This document shows positions 1-9,166 of a DNA stretch of 64,000 bases, piece by piece. A model generated the notes under the pieces. It saw only the letters and a program-made list of their open reading frames with translations. It ran no database searches and had not been told where the DNA came from. Source of the DNA: Pseudonocardia benzenivorans CB1190 (GTDB lineage Bacteria > Actinomycetota > Actinomycetes > Mycobacteriales > Pseudonocardiaceae); the NCBI RefSeq assembly GCF_000196675.2, contig NC_015312.1, forward strand, positions 5,720,501 through 5,784,500, read 5' to 3'. The first letter of the stretch is position 1, and each line of letters opens with the position of its first letter. The position numbers and the translations under genes are program-made.

Positions 1-4
1 TCAT
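1..4 (-). other. Possible start codon of a gene leaving the window (guaB by synteny)
   Basis: An ATG reads leftwards at positions 4-2, with AAGG about seven bases upstream in the same direction, so a minus-strand gene may begin here. The rest of 5-120 has stops or no start in all three minus frames. In mycobacteria and streptomycetes the gene divergent from the DUF5319 gene is guaB (IMP dehydrogenase). That identity is inference from gene order only, because no coding sequence is visible. Confidence 0.3.
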
Positions 5-184
5 CGCAGGCCTTCAGCCCCTCACCGGTCAGCTCGGCGGACGGCCCGGGCGCCGCCCTCCCCCATGGTATCCGTGGCCGTCGACCGGGCCGAGCCGGCG
101 AGTCCGGGCCCACACCCACACAGGTCACGCACGTCGTGACGCTGCTCCACCGACGACACGCGGCGGGTCGCGGAAGGGTACGGT

Positions 185-565
185 GTGGGCGTGTCGGCCG
201 AGGCGATGCCACCGGATCCCTTCGCGGGCGATCCGCACGATCCCGCCCTGTCGTTGGACGGGCCGGCCGACGAGCGCGACGACCTGAGCGACGAGGAGCG
301 CGAGGAGGTCGTGGCGGACCTGGCCGATCTGGCCGTCTACCAGGCCCTGCTCGAGGGTCGCGGGGTGCGCGGCATCGTCGTCGACTGCGGCGACTGCGGC
401 GAGCAGCACTTCCACGAGTGGAGCCTGCTGCGCGCCAGCCTGCAGCAGCTGCTCGAGGAGGGCCAGATGCGCCCGCACGAGCCCGCCTTCGACCCCGACC
501 CGGCCGACTACGTGACCTGGGAGTACTGCCGCGGCTACGCCGACGCCGTGATCGGCGACGGCTGA
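185..565 (+). CDS. DUF5319 family protein
   Basis: A 126-residue acidic cytoplasmic protein of unknown function, matching the small conserved protein found between guaB and the sigD/rsdA pair in actinobacteria (Rv3412 in M. tuberculosis). The GTG start is preceded by GGAAGGG six bases upstream. A second GTG lies two codons in. The middle carries CGDCGEQHFHEW (about residues 62-73), a cluster of two Cys and two His that could bind a metal; this is inference. No signal peptide or membrane segment is present. It is transcribed alone and converges on rsdA across a strong hairpin. Family membership is fairly sure from sequence and context; the function is unknown. Confidence 0.8.
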   Translation: MGVSAEAMPPDPFAGDPHDPALSLDGPADERDDLSDEEREEVVADLADLAVYQALLEGRGVRGIVVDCGDCGEQHFHEWSLLRASLQQLLEEGQMRPHEPAFDPDPADYVTWEYCRGYADAVIGDG

Positions 566-580
566 GCGGTTCCCCGACGC

Positions 581-619
581 GCCGCGGGCCCCGTCCGGAT
601 GTCGGACGGGGCCCGCGGC
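581..619. terminator. Bidirectional hairpin terminator between the DUF5319 gene and rsdA
   Basis: A perfect 17-bp inverted repeat (581-597 with 603-619) encloses a 5-nt loop. The arm begins GCCGCGGGCC. It sits 15 bp after the DUF5319 stop and just beyond the end of the oppositely oriented rsdA region, the expected place for a shared terminator. There is no long T-run, which is common in high-GC actinobacteria. Confidence 0.75.
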
Positions 620-650
620 GTTCTCGGCGGGTCGTGTGCGCGCCGCGCGC

Positions 651-848
651 TCAGCTCGGTTGCGTCACCGGCTCGGAGCCGGTGGTCGTCGTCCCCATGC
701 CCGAGGTGGTGGACGACGGATCGGGCTTGCCCTCCGACGTCGGCTTGGGAGTGCCGGACGTCGGCGCGGATGACGAGGTCGGCGACGACGTCGTCTCGGG
801 CGGCTGGGTCGTCGTCGAGGTCGGGGGCGGCGTCGGGGTCGGCGTCAC
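651..848 (-). other. Out-of-frame Pro/Thr/Ser-rich tail of rsdA
   Basis: This 65-codon frame encodes a low-complexity tail (repeats of TPTP, TTT, SSP) ending VTQPS before a stop. It fits as the natural extracytoplasmic C-terminus of RsdA. Upstream of its first Met the same frame stays open back to about position 915 and reads APPTIPGKPSQPTEP, directly continuing the rsdA sequence after a single-base shift. It is either a real frameshift or an assembly/sequencing error in a G/C run. Confidence 0.6.
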
Positions 849-2092
849 GGAACCGGCGGGCGCCGACGGTTCCGTCGGCTGGCTGGGCTTCCCCGGGATC
901 GTCGGCGGCGCGGGGCCGGGGTGCCGTCGCGCAGCGGGGCCTCCGGGTCGGCCTTCTGGCCGGCGGGGGTCTCCTGCAGCTTGGCCGACAGGAACTTCTG
1001 GTTGGCCTCCAGCGACGGTGCGCCGTCCTCGGGCTTGACCTTGGCCATCAGCTGCTCGACCTGGGTCAGCTGCTGCGCGGCGGCGCTCGTGTCGCCCTGG
1101 GCGAGGGCCTGCTTGACCTGGACGAGGCCGGCCTGCGCGTCGACGGCCGCCTGCCGCGACTGCGCGGTCTCCTTGTAGAGGACCTGCGTGACCCCGAAGA
1201 GCGTGTCGCCGGGCTGCGCGTCGCCCGCCCCGATCGAGACGCCGGTGACGGCGACGATGATCAGCGCCGCGGCGCCCGCGAGCGGGGCGAGATGACGTGC
1301 ACGCTTGCCGGAGCGCCTGCGGCCCCGCATCGGGGTGACGACGCCCTCGCCACCGTCGTCGGTGCCTGCGGCGGGCTCGGGCCGGACCGCCTCGAACTGC
1401 GTCGTCGGCACGTCGACCGGGCCGCCGGTGACAGCCATGATCGTCGCGAGCGCGGTGTCGACGTCGACGAGCTCGGGGATCGGCTCCGCGTCGACCTCGG
1501 CCTTCCAGGCGGCGAGCATCTCCGCGATGCGGTCGTCGTCCCCGCCACCGCCGCCGCCGGAGTGACCACGCGCCAGCGCGTCGAGCAGGGCGTCGTCGGA
1601 CTGGACGGCGAGCAGGTCCGGGGCGTCCTCGCCCGCCGCGCCGGTCGGGATCGCCGCGGCCGGCCGCAGCAACCTCGGCGGCACCAGGGGTGCCGCACCG
1701 CTCTCACCCGGCGTGCCGTTGACCTGCCGGCCGTTGACCTGCTGACCGTTGACCTGCTGGTGGTCGTCGAACTCACGGCCGTTGACGTGCTGGCCGTTGA
1801 TCTCGTGACCGTTGACCCGGTGGCCGTCCCCGGCGTGGGCGTCGAGCGAGCGGCCGTTCGGCGGGCGGCCGTCGGCGCGTGGCCCGTCGACGGGACCGAC
1901 GCCCTGGGGCCGACCGTTCACGGGCCGTCCGCCGGGCGGCGGCTGCTGCCAGCCGGACGGGGGCGGGCCCGGGTTCCAGGCGTCCTGCGGGACGAACCAC
2001 GGGTTGGGGCCGTCGGGCCCGGCGCCCTCGGGCCGGCGGTGACGCCCTCGGCGGGGGGCCTCGTCGGGACCGTTCTCCTCACGATCGCTCAT
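845..2092 (-). CDS. rsdA: Anti-sigma-D factor RsdA, with apparent frameshift near the C-terminus
   Basis: A membrane-anchored anti-sigma factor expected to hold SigD inactive at the membrane. The ATG follows the sigD stop with no gap, so the two are translated together. The 415-residue frame has a long Gly/Pro/Asn-rich N-terminus with VNG-type repeats (about 50-125) and a conserved sigma-binding stretch (about 160-220, motif DDALLDALA). One membrane helix follows at about 262-285 (LAPLAGAAALIIVAV), then a charged Gln/Ala-rich external stretch. The last 21 residues are Arg-rich and atypical. The neighbouring frame (651-848) encodes the Pro/Thr/Ser-rich tail normally seen in this family, so one base seems to be missing near 910-914. 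The sigma-binding and membrane parts are intact, so function may persist. Identity rests on position next to sigD and domain order. Confidence 0.8.
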   Translation of the reverse strand: MSDREENGPDEAPRRGRHRRPEGAGPDGPNPWFVPQDAWNPGPPPSGWQQPPPGGRPVNGRPQGVGPVDGPRADGRPPNGRSLDAHAGDGHRVNGHEINGQHVNGREFDDHQQVNGQQVNGRQVNGTPGESGAAPLVPPRLLRPAAAIPTGAAGEDAPDLLAVQSDDALLDALARGHSGGGGGGDDDRIAEMLAAWKAEVDAEPIPELVDVDTALATIMAVTGGPVDVPTTQFEAVRPEPAAGTDDGGEGVVTPMRGRRRSGKRARHLAPLAGAAALIIVAVTGVSIGAGDAQPGDTLFGVTQVLYKETAQSRQAAVDAQAGLVQVKQALAQGDTSAAAQQLTQVEQLMAKVKPEDGAPSLEANQKFLSAKLQETPAGQKADPEAPLRDGTPAPRRRRSRGSPASRRNRRRPPVP

Positions 2093-2665
2093 CTAGACCA
2101 CCTCCTCCTCGGGCATCGACTTGCGCAGTCTGGCGAGTGCACGGTGTTGGGCGACGCGGACGGCGCCCGGTGTGGATCCGACGGCCTCGGCCGTCTCCTC
2201 CGCGGACAACCCGACGACGACCCTCAGCACGAGGATCTCCCGTTGTTTCTCGGGCAGCTGTTCGAGCAGCCTGCCCATCTCGCCCGAGAGCTCGACGCGC
2301 AGCGCGCGCTGCTCCGGGCCGTCGGCGACCTCGACCGCGTCGGGCACGTCGGCGACGGGTTCGGATCGGTTGCGGGTGGCGGCTCTGTGGGCGTCGATCA
2401 CCTTGTGTGACGCGATGCCGTAGACGAAGGCGAGGAAGGGCCGCCCTTGGACCCGGTAGCCGGGCAAGGCCGTCAGCACGGCCAGACACACCTCCTGCGC
2501 GACGTCGTCCGCCGAGACGGACGATCGGTCCACCCGACCGAGCCGCGCCCGGCAGTACCGGACGACCAGCGGCCGGATGATGGCCAGCACACGCTCGACT
2601 GCTCGCCGGTCACCTGCCATCGCAGATGCCACGAGTTCGTCGAGAACGTCTGTCGGTTCACTCAT
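2093..2665 (-). CDS. sigD: RNA polymerase sigma factor SigD (ECF-type)
   Basis: A 190-residue group-IV sigma factor with region 2 at about residues 30-95 (includes ADDVAQEVCLAVLTALPGY and FVYGIASHKVIDAHRA) and region 4 at about 130-185 (LPEKQREILVLRVV, then the helix-turn-helix GLSAEETAEAVGSTPGAVR). It directs RNA polymerase to a SigD regulon, which in mycobacteria is linked to stationary phase and ribosomal or chaperone genes. The stop codon abuts the rsdA start, giving the classic sigma/anti-sigma pair. The ATG start gives the normal family length. Placement between rsdA and the bldM/whiD/groEL genes matches M. tuberculosis Rv3414c and the S. coelicolor SCO4769 region. Confidence 0.93.
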   Translation of the reverse strand: MSEPTDVLDELVASAMAGDRRAVERVLAIIRPLVVRYCRARLGRVDRSSVSADDVAQEVCLAVLTALPGYRVQGRPFLAFVYGIASHKVIDAHRAATRNRSEPVADVPDAVEVADGPEQRALRVELSGEMGRLLEQLPEKQREILVLRVVVGLSAEETAEAVGSTPGAVRVAQHRALARLRKSMPEEEVV

Positions 2666-3796
2666 CGCAGGCCGTGCTCCGGGTGTTACGCAACATGGTC
2701 GACATCATCCGTTCGGCAAGAACGACTACGGAGAGTGTCGCAATCAGTCCTCGACACCGAACACGGTAGCGAAGGCCGGGCCGCGGGCGCGGACAAGGCC
2801 TCGATCGTGGGAACGAGTGACCGCGGGTAGAGGTCACGCATCAGAACGGGAAGGACCCGGACGGCCGAGCTGAGCCGGACGCCGGTACGGGATCGGCCGA
2901 ACGACCCATCGTGAGAGCCCGTCGACGGCCGGGGCAGGTCCTGAGCAGTGGGCACCGCGGCGGCAGGCCGGACGCGGCGGGACGGGCGGCGCAGCCGGGA
3001 ACGCCGTGCCCGTCGGACGCGGGAGGGCCGGCGGCCGAGGCACGCGGGCCGCGACGGCGCGTCACCGAGCGAGCCGGCGGTGACCTCGATTCGCGCGCGA
3101 GCCGCTCGGGACGCCGAGGACACATGCCGCGCCCGTCGCCGAGCGAGCGGCGCGGCACCGGCGTCGACCCCGGTCGCGCGGGGCGCCCGGACGGGCCGGG
3201 TGCGCGGCGCGCGACCGGAACGAGGAAGTGACGTCGCAGCGACCTCGGCAACCGGTCGCGCGCGCCGACCCGACGGACCGACGGTCGAGGTACCGGGCCC
3301 GCGGCGGCGCGTCGCCGACAGAGCGGGCGCGGGCCCCGGTCGCGCGCGGGCGGCGGCCGCAGCGGGCAGCGGACGTCCGAGCGGGCGGCGGCACCGGGAG
3401 ACGGTCGTCGACGGCTCCGGGGAGCGGGAGCGGGCCGGTGCCCGGCACGAACCGCGGGACGCCTACCGCACCGCGTCGGGCCCTCTGGGACGGGAGCTCG
3501 GGGCGGGCGCGGGACGTCGTCGGGAAGCAACCCGTGCGGGACGGGGGCGTGCGAGGCCGGGTGCCAGATCCGGAGGCGCCGGCAAGCGGGGAGCGGGCCG
3601 GCGCCAGGACGAACCGGGGGACGCCTGCCGCGCCGGGTCGAGCCCTCTGGGGCAGGAGCTCGGGCCGGGCGCGGGACGTCGTCGGGGAGCAACCCGTGCG
3701 GGACGGGGGCGTGCGAGGCCGGGTGCCGGTTCGGGGCGGCACTCGACCCGTGCCCGGCAAGGGGGAGCCGGGCGGTCGCCGTCGGGCGACGAGGGT
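2666..3796. other. 1.1-kb gap without a convincing gene
   Basis: Several long open frames cross this stretch on both strands. All are Arg/Pro/Gly/Ala-only shadows typical of very GC-rich DNA, without domains or good ribosome-binding sites. The right half (3422-3727) holds a long imperfect direct repeat, listed separately. The left end (2666-2900) is less GC-rich and probably holds the sigD promoter. In M. tuberculosis the corresponding place is occupied by a conserved gene (Rv3415c), which I do not recognise here. Confidence 0.5.
3422..3727. repeat. Imperfect direct repeat, about 145 bp x 2, period about 162 bp
   Basis: Unit 1 (about 3422-3566) and unit 2 (about 3585-3727) share long near-identical runs, for example CAACCCGTGCGGGACGGGGG and GTGCGAGGCCGGGTGCC. 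Offsets are 162-163 bp with a few substitutions and one indel. The repeat lies wholly in the gap downstream of the BldM-like gene. Confidence 0.75.
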
Positions 3797-4393
3797 TCAG
3801 GACACCAGACCGCGGCGGAAGCCGTGGGCGACGGCCTGGGCACGGTCGCGGACGCCGAGCTTGCGGAACAGCCGCCGCGCGTGCGTCTTGACCGTGTCCT
3901 CCGACAGGTAGAGCTCGCGGCCGATCTGGCCGTTGCTCTTGCCCTGGCTCATGCCGCGCAGCACCTGGAGCTCGCGCTCGGTGAGCTGCACCCCCGGGTC
4001 GGCCGGGGTACGCGGCGTCGGCACCGCGGTGCTGGCGAGCGTGTGGGCGAGCGCGGCCACCAGCTCGGGGCGCGATGCGTCCCAGCGGAGGTAGCCGCGC
4101 GCACCGCCCGCGATGGCGGCAGCGATGCTGCCCGCGTCGTCGGGGGCGCCGAAGACGATCACGTTGGCCTGCGGGTGGGCCGCGACGAGCCGTCGCGTCG
4201 CCTCCACGCCGGTGGGAACCGCACGCTGGGTCCCGACCAGTACGACGTCCACGGGCTGCCGGGAGAACCGGGCCAGCAGCTCGTCGCCATGGGCCACACA
4301 GTCGATCCGGTGCACCCCCGGCACCGCGGACATCACGCGGGTCAGACCTTCGCGGACGCTGCGACGATCGTCGCAGATGAGTACCGTCGTCAC
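3797..4393 (-). CDS. bldM: BldM-like atypical response regulator (LuxR/NarL family)
   Basis: A 198-residue DNA-binding regulator. The GTG start at 4393 is chosen because GGAAGGA lies six bases upstream and the protein then begins VTTVLICDD like BldM; a longer in-frame ATG exists at 4531. Residues 1-115 form a receiver fold with the acidic pair D8-D9 kept. Position 54, the phosphoacceptor Asp of S. coelicolor BldM, is Gly (VDVVLVGTQ), and the usual Lys near 104 is replaced (GYLRWDAS). Residues 135-198 form a LuxR-type helix-turn-helix (LTERELQVLRGMSQGKSN, LSEDTVKTHARRLFRKLG) very close to BldM. BldM controls development in Streptomyces, partly as a WhiI heterodimer. The whiD/whiB3 homologue nearby reproduces the streptomycete bldM-whiD neighbourhood. 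Phosphorylation-independent action is inferred. Confidence 0.82.
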   Translation of the reverse strand: MTTVLICDDRRSVREGLTRVMSAVPGVHRIDCVAHGDELLARFSRQPVDVVLVGTQRAVPTGVEATRRLVAAHPQANVIVFGAPDDAGSIAAAIAGGARGYLRWDASRPELVAALAHTLASTAVPTPRTPADPGVQLTERELQVLRGMSQGKSNGQIGRELYLSEDTVKTHARRLFRKLGVRDRAQAVAHGFRRGLVS

Positions 4394-4559
4394 GACGATT
4401 CCTTCCTGCAGCTTCCTGCAGCCGGGTGATGTGTCACCCTCCGCATCGGCGGGTGACAGCCTCACCTTGACACGATCAGGGCGAGTTTGTGCCCTCCATT
4501 CGAGCGCGTTTCGCCGAGTGGCACTCGTCATGTGGGTGACGAACGTCCGAACGGAGTAA

Positions 4560-5747
4560 TCAGGTTACCGCGTGCCACCCCGGAATCCACGCCGACTCCC
4601 CCATCAGGCGCCTGCCGGTAGGGTCCGATCGGGAGTAGAGGACGCTCAGCGTGCGAGCCGCGGCGTGTCGTCGGCGCGCCGCGTCGCTCACCGTGCCGTT
4701 CGGCGCATCGGAGGAACGATTCCGATGTCGATCGTTTGCGTTCCGGGCCGCGTCACGGTCGACCGGCGGTTGTCGTGGCGGGTCGGACGGCAGGGCCGTT
4801 CGAGTGGCGTCCGGAGAGCCCGACGATCGGCGGGTCGAGGGGTGTTCGCCGCCGTCCGGGGGATGTGAGGCAACCCGACCGTGGCTCGCGGGTCCCTGCG
4901 CATCGGCCCAGATGCGGGGCCCCTCGGGGCCTCCCTCCGGGGCGCCGTACGCGGCCTGCGCGACCCCCGGGCGGTCGGCGAGGTCGGCGGCGGCGAGGGC
5001 CGCGGGCCAGTGCAGCGGGAGCAGTCCCAGGCGGGTCGCCTCGGCCGCGAGGGCGTCCAGCTCGACCAACGCCGCCGGCGCCGTCGAGGGCTCCCACGAC
5101 GCGCGCGACACGCCGGCCACGATCGCCGACTTCACCCGGTGACGCGACGAGCGGCCTCCGCTCGCCCGCCGATCGGCGTCCGCCGCGGCCCGCACCGCCG
5201 CAGCGGGGTCGCCGCCCGCCAGTGCCAGCTCCGCGGCGACCCAGCCGAGGCGCACCGGCAGCCGCCAGGCGGCGGCGTCCTCCCGGCACCGGCGTCGGGA
5301 CAGTTCGGCGTCGGCCCGGTCGAGGAGCCGTCGGGCACCTGCGAGGTCTCCGGTGCCCAGCGCGTCGGCCGCCAGCCCGACGAGTGCGTCGACGTGAGCA
5401 GCAGCGGCCGTCAGCAGACCTCCGGGCACCACGACCGACGGCGGCCCCGCGGCCGCCCGGGCGAGCGCCTCGGCGTCGAGCCGCCGGGCCGCGGCGTGCC
5501 CGCCGAGCTGGCGACGGTGCGACGCGAGCGTCACCGCGGCGTGCGCCGCCACGACGGGCGCGACGGCGGGGTCGCGGCGCAGCCCGTCGAGCAACATGGC
5601 CGCGGCGGCGTAGCGGCCCTGCCCGCCCAGGGCGACGGCGGCCGCCCACCGGTCGGCGGCACCGGCGTCGGACGGGACCCTGACGGTCGCGCCGGGACGG
5701 GGACCGAACGCGATCTCCCACGGACCGTCCGCCGGCGCGGCAGGCAC
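4560..5747 (-). CDS. Hypothetical Ala-rich helical protein
   Basis: A 395-residue protein I do not recognise. The GTG start at 5747 lies two bases after the MerR-gene stop, implying translational coupling. Residues 1-250 are Ala/Leu-rich with repeating helical pairs (for example RWAAAVALGGQGRYAAAAML, DLAGARRLLDRADAELSRR) that resemble TPR-like repeats. Residues 250-350 are polar and low-complexity. The last 40 residues (ending GESAWIPGWHAVT) look ordered again. There is no signal peptide or membrane helix. It could correspond to the conserved hypothetical Rv3415c, which sits between sigD and whiB3 in M. tuberculosis; that is synteny-based inference. Confidence 0.6.
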   Translation of the reverse strand: MPAAPADGPWEIAFGPRPGATVRVPSDAGAADRWAAAVALGGQGRYAAAAMLLDGLRRDPAVAPVVAAHAAVTLASHRRQLGGHAAARRLDAEALARAAAGPPSVVVPGGLLTAAAAHVDALVGLAADALGTGDLAGARRLLDRADAELSRRRCREDAAAWRLPVRLGWVAAELALAGGDPAAAVRAAADADRRASGGRSSRHRVKSAIVAGVSRASWEPSTAPAALVELDALAAEATRLGLLPLHWPAALAAADLADRPGVAQAAYGAPEGGPEGPRIWADAQGPASHGRVASHPPDGGEHPSTRRSSGSPDATRTALPSDPPRQPPVDRDAARNANDRHRNRSSDAPNGTVSDAARRRHAAARTLSVLYSRSDPTGRRLMGESAWIPGWHAVT

Positions 5748-5749
5748 CG

Positions 5750-6847
5750 TCAGCTCGTCGCCACCCGGGTCAGCAGGTCGGCCGCGTCGACCAGCGTCGA
5801 CAGCCGGGTGATCGCGGGCGGCAGCAGGGTCTCGTCCCAGCCGACGCCGCCGACGAGCAGGCGGTGCCGGGGCCGGGTGCGCGGCAGCCCGGTCACGACG
5901 TCCGCGTCCGCTGTCTCCGGGACCTGCGACCACAGCACGACGGCCGCAGGGGCGGTGCGGCGCACCGCGTCGGCGAGCGCATCGGCGGGGAGGTCGGCGC
6001 CGAGCGGGCGGCAGGGGATCCCGCGCTCGGCCAGGACGGCCGCGAGGACCGTCAGCGGCAGGACGTGCTGCTCGCGGGGCATGCCGGCCAGCAGCACGGG
6101 GCGCAGCCCGGCCCGGGCCGGCGCGAGGACGGCGCGGGCGTTGAACACCGCCGTGACGCAGTCGCTGACCAGGTGTTCGATCTCGACGCCGCGGCCGGTC
6201 GACTCCCAGCGCTGCGCGACCGCGACGAGCACCGGGCGGGCGACCTGGTCCCAGGACACGACGAGGCCGTCGGCGGTCACGGAGTCCAGGAGGACCGCAC
6301 GGATCCCCTCGGCGTCCATCGCCGACGCCGCGCGGGCCAGCCCGCGCGCCCTGGGTGTCGCGCCCGGCAGCCGCAGCACCCGGCCACCCCGGCCCGCCGC
6401 CGGACCCGGCCGGTCGTCGTCGAGCTCGGCGGCGACGGTGTCCTCCCGCAGCCCCGTCGCGGCGGGCCACGACCTCGCCGGGACGTGCGGGTCGGGCGCG
6501 AGGTCGAGACGGGGCGCCATCGCAGGGCGGGGCGCGGGCACCGTCGGGAGGGCCTCGAGGGGTGTCGTCAGCGCCAGCCTCGCGGCCTCGGCCGGACCGC
6601 TGCCGTGGGTGAGCGCGCGGTGCATGACCTGCAGGCGGGCGAGGTCGGTCGTCGTGTAGCGGCGGTGGCTCCCGGGTACGTGCCCGGACGGTTCCAGCCC
6701 GTACCGGCGGGCCCAGGTGCGCAGCGTGGCCGGCGCGACGCCGAGCCTGCGGGCGACGGCGGCCACGGGCAGGGACAACTCGTCGGTCGCCGCCCCTGGG
6801 GACGGGCCCGCCGGATGGGCGGACGCGGGCCCCGCGTCGCCGTACAT
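5750..6847 (-). CDS. MerR-family regulator with cobalamin-binding-like domain
   Basis: A 365-residue putative regulator. I chose the ATG at 6847 because the MerR helix-turn-helix starts soon after; the frame stays open much further upstream but without homology. Residues about 25-90 are a MerR HTH (LSLPVAAVARRLGVAPATLR, then the wing SHRRYTTTDLARLQVM). Residues about 190-270 resemble the helical cap and 270-365 the Rossmann-like B12-binding domain of LitR/CarH-type sensors. The expected E-x-H-x-x-G cobalamin motif reads EQHVLP, so Glu and His are kept but Gly is lost. It lies between the BldM-like gene and the divergent WhiB gene, so it may regulate one of these. Light or B12 sensing is plausible but unproven. 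Confidence 0.78.
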   Translation of the reverse strand: MYGDAGPASAHPAGPSPGAATDELSLPVAAVARRLGVAPATLRTWARRYGLEPSGHVPGSHRRYTTTDLARLQVMHRALTHGSGPAEAARLALTTPLEALPTVPAPRPAMAPRLDLAPDPHVPARSWPAATGLREDTVAAELDDDRPGPAAGRGGRVLRLPGATPRARGLARAASAMDAEGIRAVLLDSVTADGLVVSWDQVARPVLVAVAQRWESTGRGVEIEHLVSDCVTAVFNARAVLAPARAGLRPVLLAGMPREQHVLPLTVLAAVLAERGIPCRPLGADLPADALADAVRRTAPAAVVLWSQVPETADADVVTGLPRTRPRHRLLVGGVGWDETLLPPAITRLSTLVDAADLLTRVATS

Positions 6848-6988
6848 CGGGCAATCGTCGCCGCGCGACCGGTCGCCGGTCAAGCCGAGACGCTCATCGA
6901 ATTCTCTTGTTGAACCAGGTTTGACGCGATTGACTGAGGGTATGTCGCCTGCGATGGCGAAGTTCGAGCAGACAGGCTGGTGAGGGTC

Positions 6989-7303
6989 GTGGCGGATATC
7001 CGACGGCTTCCCGTCCCCGTGTCGGAGACGTGGGACTGGCAGATGCGCGGCGCGTGCCGCGGCATGGACAGCGCGTTCTTCTTCCATCCCGAGGGCGAGC
7101 GCGGGCCGGCGAAGGTCAACAGGGAGGCGCGGGCGAAGGCGGTGTGCCGGACGTGCCCCGTCGTCGAGGAGTGCCGCCGGCACGCGCTCGCGGTGCAGGA
7201 GCCCTACGGCGTGTGGGGCGGGCTGTCCGAAGCCGACCGGCTGGACGTGCTGCAGGCCCGCGAGCGGAGCGTCCGGCAGCCACGGGAGACCGCGGTCCGG
7301 TAG
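6989..7303 (+). CDS. whiD: WhiB-family Fe-S transcriptional regulator (WhiB3/WhiD type)
   Basis: A 104-residue protein that binds a 4Fe-4S cluster and partners the principal sigma factor. Four cysteines are in the WhiB arrangement: one at about residue 23 (RGACRGM) and CRTCPVVEEC (C-x2-C-x5-C) at about 53-62. They are followed by the signature turn GVWGG and a basic C-terminus. The GTG at 6989 aligns with WhiD (ADxxRLP, then WDWQ); an upstream GTG at 6980 would add three residues. It is divergent from the MerR gene and convergent with groEL across a hairpin. Neighbourhood matches whiB3 (Rv3416) and whiD (SCO4767). In those species the protein affects redox response and sporulation or cell division. 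Confidence 0.93.
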   Translation: MADIRRLPVPVSETWDWQMRGACRGMDSAFFFHPEGERGPAKVNREARAKAVCRTCPVVEECRRHALAVQEPYGVWGGLSEADRLDVLQARERSVRQPRETAVR

Positions 7304-7349
7304 CGGCGCCGGGCCGGGATCGGCGCGGGCCGGGCGCCACGACGACGCA

Positions 7350-7384
7350 AGGGCGGGTGCGAACACGAGGTTCGCACCCGCCCT
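7350..7384. terminator. Bidirectional terminator between the whiB gene and groEL
   Basis: A perfect 15-bp stem (7350-7364 with 7370-7384, arm AGGGCGGGTGCGAAC) and a 5-nt loop lie midway between two convergent genes. This is a typical shared intrinsic terminator without a U-tract. Confidence 0.8.
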
Positions 7385-7424
7385 CGGCGGTACTGCGTAT
7401 GGCGTACTGCGGGTTACGGGAGCG

Positions 7425-9047
<1,623 letters not shown>

Positions 9048-9093
9048 CTTCGCCTCTCTCGGATGTTCTTCTCGTACGGCGTCCCGTCACACA

Positions 9094-9139
9094 CCTCCGC
9101 CCCGGCGACGAGTCGGTCGACGGTCGGCCGGGGCGGAGG
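9094..9139 (-). promoter_or_regulatory. Hairpin in the groES-groEL intercistronic gap
   Basis: A perfect 13-bp inverted repeat (9094-9106 with 9127-9139, arm CCTCCGCCCCGGC) spans a 20-nt loop between groES and groEL. It could cut or attenuate the mRNA so that groES and groEL differ in abundance. Its role is inferred from position only. Confidence 0.5.
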
Positions 9140-9166
9140 GTGCGGCCGGAGATCAGCCGGGTGGTG

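Noticed and set aside
599..2410. 603-codon plus-strand open frame opposite rsdA/sigD
   Set aside because: It is the antisense shadow of two clear minus-strand genes, with no domain pattern and Leu/Arg/Gly-rich composition.
3062..3760. 232-codon minus-strand frame containing the direct repeat (repeated PRTPPSRTGC-type peptides)
   Set aside because: The peptide repeat simply mirrors the DNA repeat; composition is Arg/Pro/Ala only and no start signal is visible. I kept the DNA repeat as a feature instead.
2948..4429. 493-codon plus-strand open frame over the gap and the bldM-like gene
   Set aside because: Low-complexity Arg/Gly/Ala composition, no ribosome-binding site, and it runs antisense through a convincing regulator gene.
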